Assembly (NCBI GenBank): GCA_001602435.1
Contig: CP012156.1
Location: 3,293,898-3,357,897 of the forward strand
Source of the DNA: Hyphomonadaceae bacterium UKL13-1
GTDB taxonomy: Bacteria; Pseudomonadota; Alphaproteobacteria; Caulobacterales; Aquidulcibacteraceae
DNA: 64,000 nt
Direction: 5' to 3'
Shown: positions 27,991-36,908 of the stretch, piece by piece
How positions within the stretch are numbered: the stretch's first letter is position 1
Layout: each line of letters begins with the position of its first letter
Notes under the pieces: generated by a model
What the model was told of the DNA's origin: nothing
Database searches by the model: none
The model's input: the letters and a program-made list of their open reading frames with translations, nothing else
Position numbers and translations under genes: made by a program

Positions 27991-29319
27991 ATGACAGACG
28001 CACTTGAAAAAACCATTCCTAAAGTTGGCATTGTATCGCTCGGCTGCCCCAAGGCGCTGGTGGATAGCGAGCGCATCATTACGCGCTTGCGGGCGGAAGG
28101 GTATCAGATCGCGCCGGACTATAGCGGCGCAGACCTTGTGCTGGTGAATACCTGCGGCTTCCTCGATAGCGCGCGGGAAGAGAGTTTGGATGCGATTGGT
28201 GAGGCTATTGCCGAAAACGGTAAGGTCATTGTCACCGGCTGTTTGGGGGCAGAGCCGGAGGTGATCCGCGAGCGCCACCCCAAAGTCTTGGCGATCACAG
28301 GGCCGCAGCAATATGAGAGCGTGATGTCGGCGGTTCACGCCGCTTTGCCGCCCAGTCACGACCCGTTTCTGGATTTGGTTCCAGAGGGCGGCGTCAAGCT
28401 GACCCCGCGCCACTATGCCTATTTGAAGATTTCTGAGGGCTGCAACAACCGCTGTTCCTTCTGCATCATTCCGAAGCTACGTGGCGATCTCGTCTCGCGT
28501 CCTGCCGCCCATGTGATGGCAGAGGCTGAAAAGCTGGTCGGTGCTGGCGTAAAAGAGCTTTTGGTGATCAGCCAGGATACGTCCGCTTATGGCCTAGATA
28601 TTGGCTATGCCACCAGCACGTGGAAAGACCGCGAGTATCGCGCGAAATTCTATGACCTCTGCAAAGATCTGGGCAGTTTAGGTGCTTGGGTACGCCTGCA
28701 TTATGTCTACCCTTACCCCCATGTTGATGAGGCCATTCATCTGATGGCAGAGGGTAAAATTCTGCCCTATCTCGACATTCCGTTTCAACATGCCAGCCCG
28801 CGCGTGTTGAAGGCGATGCGCCGCCCTGCCAATCAGGACAAGCAAGCCGCCCGCATCGCCAAATGGCGCACTGAATGCCCTGACCTTGCCATCCGCTCGA
28901 CCTTTATTGTCGGCTTCCCCGGCGAGACCGAGGAAGACTTCACCCAATTGCTCGACTTTATGCGGGAAGGCCAAATCGATCGGGTTGGCTGCTTCAAATA
29001 TGAGAATGTCGTCCATGCGCCTTCCCGCGACCTCGAAGGCCATGTGCCCGAGGAAGTGAAGGAAGAGCGCTGGCACCGCTTTATGGAAGTCGCGCGCGAA
29101 GTCTCCGAACAGCGTCTGGCCACGAAGATCGGGAAAGAAGTCGATGTCATCATTGATGAGGTCGACGACGAAGGCCCGATTGGCCGCACGGTTTGGGATG
29201 CGCCCGAAGTCGATGGCGCGATTGAGTTGCACGGCTTTAAGAAGGCTAAGCCTGGCGATATCGTGCGTGCGCGGATCGTGGATGCTGGCGATTATGATCT
29301 GGTCGGCGAAGCGATCTAA
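27991..29319 (+). CDS. rimO: RimO ribosomal protein S12 methylthiotransferase
   Basis: Radical-SAM enzyme that methylthiolates Asp89 of S12. The 442-aa protein has the UPF0004 domain ([42 protein letters not shown] supply the auxiliary-cluster cysteines), the radical SAM motif [16 protein letters not shown], and a C-terminal TRAM domain ([25 protein letters not shown]). The KLRGD after the CxxxCxxC motif favours RimO over MiaB. Converges with the next gene, overlapping it by 4 nt. Confidence 0.95.
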   Translation: MTDALEKTIPKVGIVSLGCPKALVDSERIITRLRAEGYQIAPDYSGADLVLVNTCGFLDSAREESLDAIGEAIAENGKVIVTGCLGAEPEVIRERHPKVLAITGPQQYESVMSAVHAALPPSHDPFLDLVPEGGVKLTPRHYAYLKISEGCNNRCSFCIIPKLRGDLVSRPAAHVMAEAEKLVGAGVKELLVISQDTSAYGLDIGYATSTWKDREYRAKFYDLCKDLGSLGAWVRLHYVYPYPHVDEAIHLMAEGKILPYLDIPFQHASPRVLKAMRRPANQDKQAARIAKWRTECPDLAIRSTFIVGFPGETEEDFTQLLDFMREGQIDRVGCFKYENVVHAPSRDLEGHVPEEVKEERWHRFMEVAREVSEQRLATKIGKEVDVIIDEVDDEGPIGRTVWDAPEVDGAIELHGFKKAKPGDIVRARIVDAGDYDLVGEAI

Positions 29320-29645
29320 TTCTTCGTCGCCAACCACCAGCCGCCAAAGCTGATGCCGAGGACCAAGGTCAATAGGACGGCCTGTTGGCTTAGGCCATAG
29401 GCTGCAGCACTAGCCAGAACCGCTGATTGGATGATGGGCAGGCCAGTTGGGGCCAGATAGGCAAGCAGGCTCAAAACAATCACAACAAATATGATCCCAC
29501 TTATTTCGCGCCACACTTGCTTGCGCGCGATATCGGCCTGAACTTCCTTCATGACGCCCGCCACAAAGGCTTCATTAGACACGGAATCTTCAAAGCTTTG
29601 GGCTTCGAAGAACAGGGATTTCAAGGCTAAATCGTCTTGGTTCAT
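29316..29645 (-). CDS. Small two-span membrane protein behind the ECF sigma gene (possible anti-sigma)
   Basis: The 109-aa product has an acidic cytoplasmic head ([20 protein letters not shown], then a helical region to about residue 45) and hydrophobic segments at about 50-70 and 80-105. It lacks the HxxxCxxC zinc anti-sigma motif. The start at 29645 is 2 nt after the sigma-factor stop, so the two are translationally coupled; the frame is open upstream through the sigma gene but that is overlap. An anti-sigma role is inferred from position and topology only. Confidence 0.7.
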   Translation of the reverse strand: MNQDDLALKSLFFEAQSFEDSVSNEAFVAGVMKEVQADIARKQVWREISGIIFVVIVLSLLAYLAPTGLPIIQSAVLASAAAYGLSQQAVLLTLVLGISFGGWWLATKN

Positions 29646-29647
29646 GG

Positions 29648-30259
29648 CTATTTGCTTTCTGACGGATCGATTTTGGCTTCTGGCACCGCGGGGCGCAAGT
29701 CCCGCATAACTTCGATGGCGCGGTCTCGCCCGCGCTGGGCGTGGCTTTTGACGGTGCCAAGCGGCATAGACAAGGCTTGAGCGGCTTCGGCATGGGACAG
29801 CCCTGCCCCAAAACACAGCGCAACCACCAGACGCTGATCCGGCGAGAGGGCCTGCAGCACTTTGTCGAGGTCGAGCTTGGCGGCGAGGCCGGATTCTTGG
29901 GTGGCGACTTGATCTTGATCGGTCAGCCAATCGGTGTCGCGCCTTTGCGAACGGGCATGGCTGCGACGATGGTCATGGGCGGCGTTTACCGCGATGGAAA
30001 ACAGCCAACCGCGAAAACTGCCACCAGCTTGGTCTGCCCCGCGCCAGCGGGAGAGGTTCTTCCAAGCCTTTAGAAAAGTCTCCTGTGCCAGATCATCTGC
30101 CAAGCTGGGCTCAGAGACCATCCGGCACAGGAAGCCACGAACAGCGGCTTGATGACGGCGCACCAGTTGGTCAAACGCGTTGGAGGAACCCGTGCGGGCA
30201 CGCTTGACCAAGGCTTCATCAATATCGCTAACAAGCGTTTGACTGGTGTGCACTGTCAT
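29648..30259 (-). CDS. ECF-type RNA polymerase sigma factor
   Basis: Alternative sigma factor of 203 aa. Region 2 is at about residues 22-90 (FDQLVRRHQAAVRGFLCRMV, DLAQETFLKAWKNLSRWRG, FRGWLFSIAVNAAHDHRR) and region 4 at about 135-190 (LQALSPDQRLVVALCFGAGLSHAEAAQALSMPLGTVKSHAQRGRDRA). There is no region 3. It is the second gene of a three-gene operon whose promoter (30718-30743) shares its sequence with the promoter of the neighbouring exported-protein gene, which suggests the sigma factor controls itself and that gene. ATG 30259. Confidence 0.92.
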   Translation of the reverse strand: MTVHTSQTLVSDIDEALVKRARTGSSNAFDQLVRRHQAAVRGFLCRMVSEPSLADDLAQETFLKAWKNLSRWRGADQAGGSFRGWLFSIAVNAAHDHRRSHARSQRRDTDWLTDQDQVATQESGLAAKLDLDKVLQALSPDQRLVVALCFGAGLSHAEAAQALSMPLGTVKSHAQRGRDRAIEVMRDLRPAVPEAKIDPSESK

Positions 30260-30285
30260 GACCTCGGTTCGCGTTCCACCTCGTC

Positions 30286-30675
30286 CTATTGCGGTTGGGA
30301 CGGGGGAGCGGGGCGACGCAAGCGCCAGCTTAAGAGCTGACCCACGCCGGTAAAGGCCAAAACAACGCCAATTAGGATCATGAAGGTACCAAAGCCTGCG
30401 TCAAAGTTGAGTTTGCTAATTCCGCCAGCCGCACAGAAGCCTAGGCCCATCGACAGGCAGATCAGGCCGGACCGGAGGTCCATTTCGGGCGAATTAGGTG
30501 CTTTCACCATGAGTTTTAATGTCGTTTCATCGAGCTTCTGGCCAGAGGCGATCACTTGGCGAAGAGTCTCTTGCTGGCTCTCGCGGAATTTGGCGTTCCA
30601 ATAGAACCCGGCAAGAACCGATATCGTAATTGAGAGCGAAATCATGAATGGGACGAGTTCACCAACATTTTCCAT
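30286..30675 (-). CDS. DUF6249-like membrane protein, first gene of the ECF operon
   Basis: The 129-aa protein has one N-terminal span (FMISLSITISVLAGFYW), a cytoplasmic helix (ESQQETLRQVIASGQKLDETTLKLM) and two C-terminal spans (LRSGLICLSMGLGFCAAGG and GFGTFMILIGVVLAFTGVG). The pattern resembles the DUF6249 family, which I recall beside sigma factors; treat as tentative. AAGGA precedes ATG 30675. It lies 26 nt upstream of the sigma gene and behind the shared ECF-type promoter, so it may sense or transmit the signal. Confidence 0.75.
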   Translation of the reverse strand: MENVGELVPFMISLSITISVLAGFYWNAKFRESQQETLRQVIASGQKLDETTLKLMVKAPNSPEMDLRSGLICLSMGLGFCAAGGISKLNFDAGFGTFMILIGVVLAFTGVGQLLSWRLRRPAPPSQPQ

Positions 30676-30717
30676 TTTATTTTCCTTTTCTCATGTGCGG
30701 CGACGGCAAAAACGTAT

Positions 30718-30743
30718 GACGCCGCCGCATCTGGATTTGGATG
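30718..30743 (-). promoter_or_regulatory. Candidate ECF promoter A (CATCC-N17-CGTC) before the sigma operon
   Basis: Minus strand: CATCC at 30743-30739, 17-nt spacer, CGTC at 30721-30718. The spacer begins AAATCCA as in promoter B (31212-31237), and GGCGTC is also shared. The CGTC -10 is a common ECF feature. The start codon at 30675 would give a leader of roughly 35 nt. Confidence 0.65.
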
Positions 30744-30766
30744 CAGCTAAGCTGCATTCTTTATGA

Positions 30767-31177
30767 CTAACGGGCAAGCTTGGGTTGGGCAGGGGCTGTT
30801 GCTGTGGCAATCACCAGCAGATCATAGCTCTCTAGCCGTTCACGGACACTCATGGGCAAGGACAGCCACACCGCCCGATTGGCTTTCAAGGCCTTGATGT
30901 CGATCACTTGGCCCTCAGCCGTGGGTTGAGGTGCGAGTTGGGTTAGGATCGAGCAGGTCTTGGCACTAAAGGCTTGGCGGCCTTCGGCTTGGCACAATGT
31001 GTGTTGGCTAACTGGATGCGCGAAGTCATTTGCCCACGCCATTTGGGCTGGCTTGAGGGCGGCGACGGCCTGTGGCGGTTTGGCTTTCGCTTGCGGAACG
31101 GCTGCAAACACTGGGCTTGCAAGTGCGAAGCCCAAGCAGAGGTGGCCGGCGGCGAGGATCAGGGGGAGGGTTTTCAT
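30767..31177 (-). CDS. Exported hypothetical protein, candidate ECF target
   Basis: Unrecognised 136-aa protein with a clear signal peptide (MKTLPLILAAGHLCLGFALA, cleavage near VFAAVPQ). The mature part has two Cys (HTLCQAEGRQ, KTCSILTQL) that could pair, and a helical end (ANRAVWLSLPMSVRERLESYDLLVIA). AAGGA lies 8 nt before ATG 31177; a longer frame to 31219 has no such site and would run into the promoter. It is preceded by promoter B, identical in layout to the sigma-operon promoter. Confidence 0.75.
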   Translation of the reverse strand: MKTLPLILAAGHLCLGFALASPVFAAVPQAKAKPPQAVAALKPAQMAWANDFAHPVSQHTLCQAEGRQAFSAKTCSILTQLAPQPTAEGQVIDIKALKANRAVWLSLPMSVRERLESYDLLVIATATAPAQPKLAR

Positions 31178-31211
31178 TGTGGTATCCTTATTGTTGGTTG
31201 GATACAGATAA

Positions 31212-31237
31212 GACGCCACAGCCTTTGGATTTGGATG
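31212..31237 (-). promoter_or_regulatory. Candidate ECF promoter B (CATCC-N17-CGTC) before the exported-protein gene
   Basis: Minus strand: CATCC at 31237-31233, 17-nt spacer beginning AAATCCA, CGTC at 31215-31212. Same elements and spacing as promoter A about 490 bp away. Predicted leader to ATG 31177 of about 28 nt. Confidence 0.65.
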
Positions 31238-31299
31238 CGGCAGAATTCCACATCTGGTGATATTTTTCGTGTCGGCAAAACTAGTCTATAGGTTTTGCT

Positions 31300-32400
31300 A
31301 TGGCTGATGACGTTTCCCCTCTCTCGACCGCGCAATCCATCACGTCCGATGGGCTCTTGCTGGATTGCTGGTATTTTGCCGCGACCTCGGCGGAGTTGAA
31401 GGCGGGCAAACAATTCCGTCGTATGATTGTGGGCGAACCGGTGCTTCTCGGCCGTACCGCCAAGGGTGAGGTGTTGGCCATACGCGACGTCTGCCCGCAC
31501 CGTGCAGTCCCTTTGTCGGCGGGGCGGCAAGTTGAGACCAATGGCCAAGCCACGATTGAATGCCCCTATCATGGCTGGCGCTTTGGCGGCGATGGGGTGT
31601 GCAAGCTGATGCCGTCTTTGGTCGAAGGCCAGCCCTATGACCCAGCCAAGGTGAAAGTCCGCCGCTATCCCCATGCCGAGCGCAATGGTTTGGTCTTTAT
31701 CTATATCTCCTCTGACCCCCGGTTTGACGGTACGCCCGATCTTCCGCCGCCAGATTTTGGCATTAAGGCCGACAAGCCCAAATTCGTCGTTAGCCGGGTG
31801 TTTGAAGCCCATATGGATAATGCTGTGGTGGGTCTGATGGACCCGGCCCATGTCCCCTTTGTTCATAATCAATGGTGGTGGCGTCCGCCATCGGTCGGCC
31901 TCAAGCTTAAAGAAAAGCAATTTGAGCCCCGGCTTTACGGTTGGGCCATTGCGCGCCATGCGCCGTCGTCTAACTCTCTGGCCTACCGCCTGTTGTTCGG
32001 CGAGGGGGTGACGACCGAGATTGTCTTCATGGTGCCGGGCTTCCGCTGGGAAGTGGTGGAAAATGACAAGAGCCAGTTCTTCACGCTCACCTGTCTTACG
32101 CCAATTGACGGCAAATCGACCTTGATTACCCAGATTAGCTACTGGACCCGCGCGCCGTTACTGGACCTGATCAAGCCGATCCTCATCCCCGCCGCCCGCG
32201 AATTCTTGGACCAAGATGGCCGCATGGTGGACCTACAGAATAAAGGGCTGCCTTTTACAAAAGGCATGCTTTGGATTGACGACATCGACGTGCAAGCTAA
32301 GTGGTATAACAAACTCAAGCGGGAATGGGCGCAAAGTCGGGCTGAGGGGCGGCCTTTCTCTAATCCCATTCGCCCACAACGCTTGAAGTGGCGCAGTTGA
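31300..32400 (+). CDS. Rieske-type aromatic ring-hydroxylating oxygenase
   Basis: Oxygenase alpha-subunit-like protein of 366 aa. The Rieske [2Fe-2S] ligands are C65-x-H67 (CPHRAVPLSAG) and C88-x2-H91 (CPYHGWRF). The mononuclear iron site appears as D181, H184 and H189 in MDPAHVPFVHNQWWW. The PaO/vanillate-demethylase-like branch is suggested by size and by the absence of a beta subunit or ferredoxin gene beside it. Substrate unknown. It stands alone between the ECF locus and pntAA. Confidence 0.88.
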   Translation: MADDVSPLSTAQSITSDGLLLDCWYFAATSAELKAGKQFRRMIVGEPVLLGRTAKGEVLAIRDVCPHRAVPLSAGRQVETNGQATIECPYHGWRFGGDGVCKLMPSLVEGQPYDPAKVKVRRYPHAERNGLVFIYISSDPRFDGTPDLPPPDFGIKADKPKFVVSRVFEAHMDNAVVGLMDPAHVPFVHNQWWWRPPSVGLKLKEKQFEPRLYGWAIARHAPSSNSLAYRLLFGEGVTTEIVFMVPGFRWEVVENDKSQFFTLTCLTPIDGKSTLITQISYWTRAPLLDLIKPILIPAAREFLDQDGRMVDLQNKGLPFTKGMLWIDDIDVQAKWYNKLKREWAQSRAEGRPFSNPIRPQRLKWRS

Positions 32401-32496
32401 TTTAAAGCACGTGCGACGAATAGGCTTGCGTCAGCGCGGTAGGTCCGCCATCGTGTTAACAAAGCACGTGCAGGGGCTCAGGGGAGATTAAGCTTC

Positions 32497-33633
32497 ATGC
32501 GAATAGCAATACTGAAGGAAACGCGCGACGGGGAAACCCGGGTGGCGGCCTCGCCAGAAACCATTAAAAAATTGACGGCAGCGGGCCATCAGATCGTGAT
32601 CGAAACCGGTGCCGGTGATCACGCATCTTCGCCTGACCGCCTGTTCGTAGAAGCAGGTGCTGAAATCGCCGCCGATGCGAAGGCGACGCTGAAAGGTGCG
32701 GACCTTCTTTTGAAGGTGCGCCGTCCAAGTGCCGCTGAGCTGAAACTGGTTCCCAAAGGCGCTGGCGTGGTGGCTTTCTGGAGTCCGCATAGCGACAAGG
32801 CGCTGATTGAAGCAGCGGCTAAAGCTGGCGTGGTCGCTTTGTCGATGGAATTCACCCCGCGCATCACGCGCGCGCAAGCCATGGACGCATTGTCCTCGCA
32901 GGCAAACTTGGCCGGCTATCGCGCTGTCATCGAAGGCGCGGCGCTTTATGGCCGTGGTTTCCCGATGATGATGACGGCAGCAGGAACTGTTGCTGCGGCC
33001 AAATGCTTTGTCATGGGGGCAGGCGTAGCCGGTCTTCAGGCGATTGCAACAGCCCGTCGTCTTGGCGCAATCGTGACCTCAACCGACGTGCGGCCTGCTG
33101 CTAAAGAACAAGTCGCCTCATTGGGTGCGAAGTTTATCGCGGTTGAGGATGAAGAGTTCAAAGCCGCCGAAACCGCTGCGGGCTATGCTAAGCCCATGAG
33201 TGCGGAATATCAGGCTAAACAGGCGATCCTCGTTGGCGAACATATTGCCAAGCAAGACGTCGTAATCACGACGGCCTTGATCCCCGGCCGTCCTGCCCCC
33301 GTCTTGGTGACGCCAGAAATGGTGGCCGCCATGAAGCCCGGCAGTGTGATTATCGATTTGGCAGTAGAGCAGGGCGGCAATTGCCCGCTGTCTAAGGCGG
33401 ACGAGTTGGTGGTGACTGAAAATGGCGTGACGATTGCGGGCTTTGCCAATCTGCCTGGCCGGTTGGCAGCCGATTCCAGCGCGCTTTACGCAAAGAATTT
33501 GCTCAATCTTCTGCCCTTGCTGACCGATGCGGACACCAAGGGTTTCGCCCCCCATTTTGACGACGATATCATTCAGGGCATGCTGCTCACCCGCGATGGC
33601 GCGGTCGTGCACCCCTCCCTGACAGCAGCATGA
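32497..33633 (+). CDS. pntAA: NAD(P) transhydrogenase subunit alpha part 1 (NAD-binding)
   Basis: Domain I of the proton-translocating transhydrogenase, cytoplasmic, binds NAD(H). The 378-aa protein starts MRIAILKETRDGETRVAASPETI and has QANLAGYRAVIEGA, the Rossmann motif FVMGAGVAGLQAIATARRLGAIV (about residues 170-192) and KPGSVIIDLAVEQGGNCPLS. The alpha chain is split in two genes as in many Alphaproteobacteria. An AGGGGAG site lies before ATG 32497. First gene of pntAA-pntAB-pntB. Confidence 0.95.
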   Translation: MRIAILKETRDGETRVAASPETIKKLTAAGHQIVIETGAGDHASSPDRLFVEAGAEIAADAKATLKGADLLLKVRRPSAAELKLVPKGAGVVAFWSPHSDKALIEAAAKAGVVALSMEFTPRITRAQAMDALSSQANLAGYRAVIEGAALYGRGFPMMMTAAGTVAAAKCFVMGAGVAGLQAIATARRLGAIVTSTDVRPAAKEQVASLGAKFIAVEDEEFKAAETAAGYAKPMSAEYQAKQAILVGEHIAKQDVVITTALIPGRPAPVLVTPEMVAAMKPGSVIIDLAVEQGGNCPLSKADELVVTENGVTIAGFANLPGRLAADSSALYAKNLLNLLPLLTDADTKGFAPHFDDDIIQGMLLTRDGAVVHPSLTAA

Positions 33634-33642
33634 GGATTGAAC

Positions 33643-33984
33643 ATGGAAGCCGTTGATCCCACCGTTTTCCGCCTCGCCATTTTCGTGTTGGCGATTTTTG
33701 TTGGCTATTATGTGGTTTGGAGTGTGACTCCTGCCTTGCATACGCCTTTGATGGCCGTAACCAACGCCATTTCCTCGGTCGTTGTTGTCGGTGCCTTGAT
33801 CGCCGCCGCAGCGACACTGCCAGATGGTGGCGCTGATGGCGCGACCTGGGTGTCGCGTGGCATGGGCGCGCTCGCCGTGGCCCTGGCCGCTGTCAACATC
33901 TTCGGCGGGTTCCTCGTGACCCAACGTATGTTGGCCATGTATAAGAAGAAGGAGCGTACGGCTCCAGGAAAGGGCGGCCACTAA
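33643..33984 (+). CDS. pntAB: NAD(P) transhydrogenase subunit alpha part 2 (membrane)
   Basis: Membrane half of the split alpha subunit (part of domain II). The 113-aa protein has hydrophobic spans FRLAIFVLAIFVGYYVVW, a TPALHTPLMAVTNAISSVVVVGAL segment typical of PntAB, and a C-terminal LAAVNIFGGFLVTQRMLAMYKKK. ATG 33643 has GAGGA upstream; TTG 33637 is open but unneeded. It ends 1 nt before pntB. Confidence 0.93.
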   Translation: MEAVDPTVFRLAIFVLAIFVGYYVVWSVTPALHTPLMAVTNAISSVVVVGALIAAAATLPDGGADGATWVSRGMGALAVALAAVNIFGGFLVTQRMLAMYKKKERTAPGKGGH

Positions 33985-33985
33985 G

Positions 33986-35392
33986 ATGACCCCATCCATT
34001 GCAGCCCTACTCTATCTCGTTTCCGGGGTCCTCTTCATTTTGGCCCTGCGCGGGCTTTCCAGTCCTGAAACCAGTCGTCAAGGCAACACCTATGGCATGA
34101 TCGGCATGGCAATTTCGGTCGTCACGACTTTGTTGGCAGTCAAGCTTGATGTCACGACGATTGGCCTGATCCTCGCAGCAACCGCCATTGGTGGCGGTGT
34201 CGGGGCAGTCTTGGCGCGCAAGATCGCCATGACCAGCATGCCGCAATTGGTGGCAGCATTTCACTCTCTCGTCGGTCTGGCCGCCGTTCTGATTGCTGGT
34301 GCAGCCATGTATAGCCCCGAGGCTTTTCACATTGCGGCTGAAGGCGGCGGAATCAAAACCGCGTCCTTGATCGAAATGGGCCTTGGGATCGCGATTGGTT
34401 CGATCACCTTTACCGGGTCGTTGATCGCGTTTGCGAAGCTCAACGGCAATATGAGTGGTGCGCCCATCATCCTGCCAGCCCGCCATTTGCTGAACATTCT
34501 GATTTTGGTGGGCATTATCGCGCTGATCGGCGTATTGATCGCCACGCATGGCGCTGCACTCTGGGCCTTCTGGGCGCTGGTTGCCTTGTCCTTCCTATTG
34601 GGCGTGACCTTGATCATCCCAATCGGCGGCGCGGATATGCCTGTCGTGGTCTCCATGCTCAACTCTTACTCTGGTTGGGCGGCGGCGGCTTTGGGCTTCA
34701 CGCTGGAGAATAATGCGCTGATCATCACGGGTGCTTTGGTCGGTTCGTCTGGTGCGATCCTGTCCTACATCATGTGTAAGGGCATGAACCGCAGCTTTAT
34801 CTCGGTCATCCTGGGCGGCTTTGGTGCAGCTGACGGTGCCGCTGTTGCCGGTGGCAAGGTCGAAACCCGTCCTGTTAAGCAGGGTAGCGCGGAAGATGCA
34901 GCCTTCATCATGAAGAATGCAGAACGTGTCATCATCGTTCCTGGCTATGGCATGGCGGTGGCCCAAGCCCAGCACGCGCTAAAAGAAATGGCCGACAAGC
35001 TGAAAGCCGAAGGCGTCGAAGTTAAATACGCCATCCATCCAGTCGCAGGGCGTATGCCGGGCCACATGAACGTGTTGTTGGCCGAAGCCCAAGTGCCCTA
35101 TGACGAAGTTTTTGAGCTTGAAGATATCAACTCAGAATTTGGGCAGGCAGACGTGGCCTATGTGATTGGCGCAAATGACGTAACCAATCCTTCTGCCAAA
35201 ACCGATCCACAAAGCCCCATTTTCGGCATGCCGATCTTGGATGTGGAAAAGGCGAAAACGGTGTTGTTCATCAAGCGCGGCATGGGCTCTGGCTATGCGG
35301 GCGTAGAGAACGAACTCTTCTTCCGTGATAACACCATGATGTTGTTTGCCGACGCCAAGAAGATGACCGAGGCGATCGTAAAGTCGCTTTAG
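33986..35392 (+). CDS. pntB: NAD(P) transhydrogenase subunit beta
   Basis: Carries the remaining proton-channel helices and the NADP(H)-binding domain III. The 468-aa protein has about nine spans in the first 270 residues, then KSVxx-type domain III sequence with IIVPGYGMAVAQAQHALKEM, HPVAGRMPGHMNVLLAEA, YVIGANDVTNPSAKTDP and FIKRGMGSGYAGVENELFF, all hallmark PntB blocks. It lies 1 nt behind pntAB and ends at a strong terminator. The complex makes NADPH at the expense of proton-motive force. Confidence 0.96.
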   Translation: MTPSIAALLYLVSGVLFILALRGLSSPETSRQGNTYGMIGMAISVVTTLLAVKLDVTTIGLILAATAIGGGVGAVLARKIAMTSMPQLVAAFHSLVGLAAVLIAGAAMYSPEAFHIAAEGGGIKTASLIEMGLGIAIGSITFTGSLIAFAKLNGNMSGAPIILPARHLLNILILVGIIALIGVLIATHGAALWAFWALVALSFLLGVTLIIPIGGADMPVVVSMLNSYSGWAAAALGFTLENNALIITGALVGSSGAILSYIMCKGMNRSFISVILGGFGAADGAAVAGGKVETRPVKQGSAEDAAFIMKNAERVIIVPGYGMAVAQAQHALKEMADKLKAEGVEVKYAIHPVAGRMPGHMNVLLAEAQVPYDEVFELEDINSEFGQADVAYVIGANDVTNPSAKTDPQSPIFGMPILDVEKAKTVLFIKRGMGSGYAGVENELFFRDNTMMLFADAKKMTEAIVKSL

Positions 35393-35414
35393 GGCATAAA
35401 TTCGATAGCAGAAG

Positions 35415-35441
35415 CGGCCGGGCGCATTGCCCGGCCGTTTT
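35415..35441 (+). terminator. Rho-independent terminator after pntB
   Basis: CGGCCGGGC (35415-35423) and GCCCGGCCG (35429-35437) form a perfect 9-bp stem with a GCATT loop and TTTT tail. AA/TT extension makes it plausible in both directions, serving the convergent udk gene too. Confidence 0.92.
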
Positions 35442-35444
35442 CGT

Positions 35445-36104
35445 TTAACCGACCGCTGCCAACCCAAGCGCTTTACGAATAGCCGCGGCAATCTGGGCAG
35501 CTGCGCCAAAGGCGGTTTCCGATTGCGAGCCTTGCACGCCAGTTCCGCCTGAGACGATCAAGTCTGCATTCATCCGGCTGGGCCCAGTCCAACGCTCATA
35601 GGCCGGGCGAACTGAAGACAAATATTGAGCCGCAACTGTTTCCGGTGTCCGGCCGCGCTCGTGAATGTCGCGCAATAGACGGCGCAGCAATCGGATATCA
35701 GAGGGCGTGTCCACGAAGACCTTCAAGTCGCATAAATTATAAATGGCGCTGTCGCAAAGGGTGTGCGTGCCTTCGAGGATGACCACATCGCATGGCGGCA
35801 GGCGGTGAGTGGCTTCCCGCCGTCCGTGGATGGTGAAATCATAAATGGGGACATCTACGGCCTCGCCCGCTTTAATCGCCTTCAGATGCTGTTCCAACAA
35901 TATGTGGTCGCGCGCATCGGGCGTGTCAAAGTCATAGGTGGCGGGATCAAAACCCGGCAAAGAGCGGCTGTCTTTATAATAGTCGTCTTGGCTAACAATG
36001 CGAGCCGTCAACGGACGGAGAAGTCCGACCAATTGCGCTGCCGTTGTTGTCTTACCGGAACCTGAACCACCGCTGATGGCCACTAAAAAGGGGGAAGTTG
36101 TCAC
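35445..36104 (-). CDS. udk: Uridine kinase
   Basis: Phosphorylates uridine or cytidine in nucleoside salvage. The 219-aa protein starts MTTSPFLVAISGGSGSGKTT, with the P-loop at residues 12-19. DDYYKD and FDTPDARDHILLEQHLKAI follow, then YDFTIHGRREATHRLPPCDVVILEGTHTL, and the lid region RLLRRLLRDIHERGRTPETVAAQYLSSVRPAYERW. The start codon is GTG 36104, 6 nt after the ybjQ-like gene, so the two share a transcript. Confidence 0.92.
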   Translation of the reverse strand: MTTSPFLVAISGGSGSGKTTTAAQLVGLLRPLTARIVSQDDYYKDSRSLPGFDPATYDFDTPDARDHILLEQHLKAIKAGEAVDVPIYDFTIHGRREATHRLPPCDVVILEGTHTLCDSAIYNLCDLKVFVDTPSDIRLLRRLLRDIHERGRTPETVAAQYLSSVRPAYERWTGPSRMNADLIVSGGTGVQGSQSETAFGAAAQIAAAIRKALGLAAVG

Positions 36105-36110
36105 GCCTTC

Positions 36111-36431
36111 TTATCCAAGGCGCACAGCGGTGCCGCTGGCAGCAACCATCATCATCGTGCCTTGGTGTACGCCACCTTCAAAATCGATCGACACACCCAC
36201 AACAGCATCAGCGCCCAAGGCTTCCGCTTCCAGCATCAGCTCATCAATCGCAACTTGGCGCGCTTCACGAAGGGTTTTTTCATAAGCACCACTGCGTCCA
36301 CCGATGACGTCGCGAATGCCGGCGAACAAATCGCGGAATACATTGGCCCCGATCACCGCTTCGCCCGCAACGACTCCTAGATAGTGCGTCACTTTCCGGC
36401 CTTCAACAAAATCAGTCGTGGTTACGATCAT
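36111..36431 (-). CDS. YbjQ/UPF0145 family protein
   Basis: Small pentamer-forming protein of unknown function, 106 aa. [52 protein letters not shown]-type architecture is seen in short blocks: [58 protein letters not shown] 36431. Precedes udk by 6 nt; no functional link is known to me. Confidence 0.88.
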   Translation of the reverse strand: MIVTTTDFVEGRKVTHYLGVVAGEAVIGANVFRDLFAGIRDVIGGRSGAYEKTLREARQVAIDELMLEAEALGADAVVGVSIDFEGGVHQGTMMMVAASGTAVRLG

Positions 36432-36478
36432 CCTAGGCTCCTTCAGTTGGTTCTTGTGGCGAGGCGTTCAAGCGCAGC

Positions 36479-36898
36479 CTAGTTATTCACCGGCTCTTTG
36501 AGGACGGGCGCAGGCATGGTGCCGACAAAGGTCTGCACATTGCAGCCATAGCCGGGCTTTAGGCGCGCTTCAGCTTGATTGAGGCCGGAGAAATTCACGA
36601 TGACCCGCTCATCCATATAGACGATCTGCGCCCCATCGATCTGGGAACCAATTTCGGCTCGGCAGGACTTCTCATCTCGGTTTTGGACATAGAGGCAACT
36701 GCACATCTGGCGCGCGATGAAGCCGGCACCAATCTCCCCATACTTGCGCGCTTGATAGCCAACCGCCATCACGATGACGAATATGGCAACAAGGACGATG
36801 CCAACGATCGTAGAAAAAGAAGGCAGTTTGCGCACAGGCCATAGAACCTTATAAAGAGAGTCGTTATAGACCAGCCTAATCCGGTCTGTCTTGTTCAT
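36479..36898 (-). CDS. Single-span membrane protein with extracytoplasmic Cys-rich domain
   Basis: Not recognised. The 139-aa protein has one membrane span (FSTIVGIVLVAIFVIVMAVG, about residues 28-47) after a cytoplasmic head and an exported domain with four Cys (MCSCLYVQNRDEKSC and GYGCNVQTF) that could form two disulfides. Its ATG (36898) is only 10 nt from the divergent ATG 36909 of the serine hydrolase, so at least one promoter must lie inside the opposing gene or one start is further in. Confidence 0.75.
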   Translation of the reverse strand: MNKTDRIRLVYNDSLYKVLWPVRKLPSFSTIVGIVLVAIFVIVMAVGYQARKYGEIGAGFIARQMCSCLYVQNRDEKSCRAEIGSQIDGAQIVYMDERVIVNFSGLNQAEARLKPGYGCNVQTFVGTMPAPVLKEPVNN

Positions 36899-36908
36899 CT
36901 AGAGGCTA

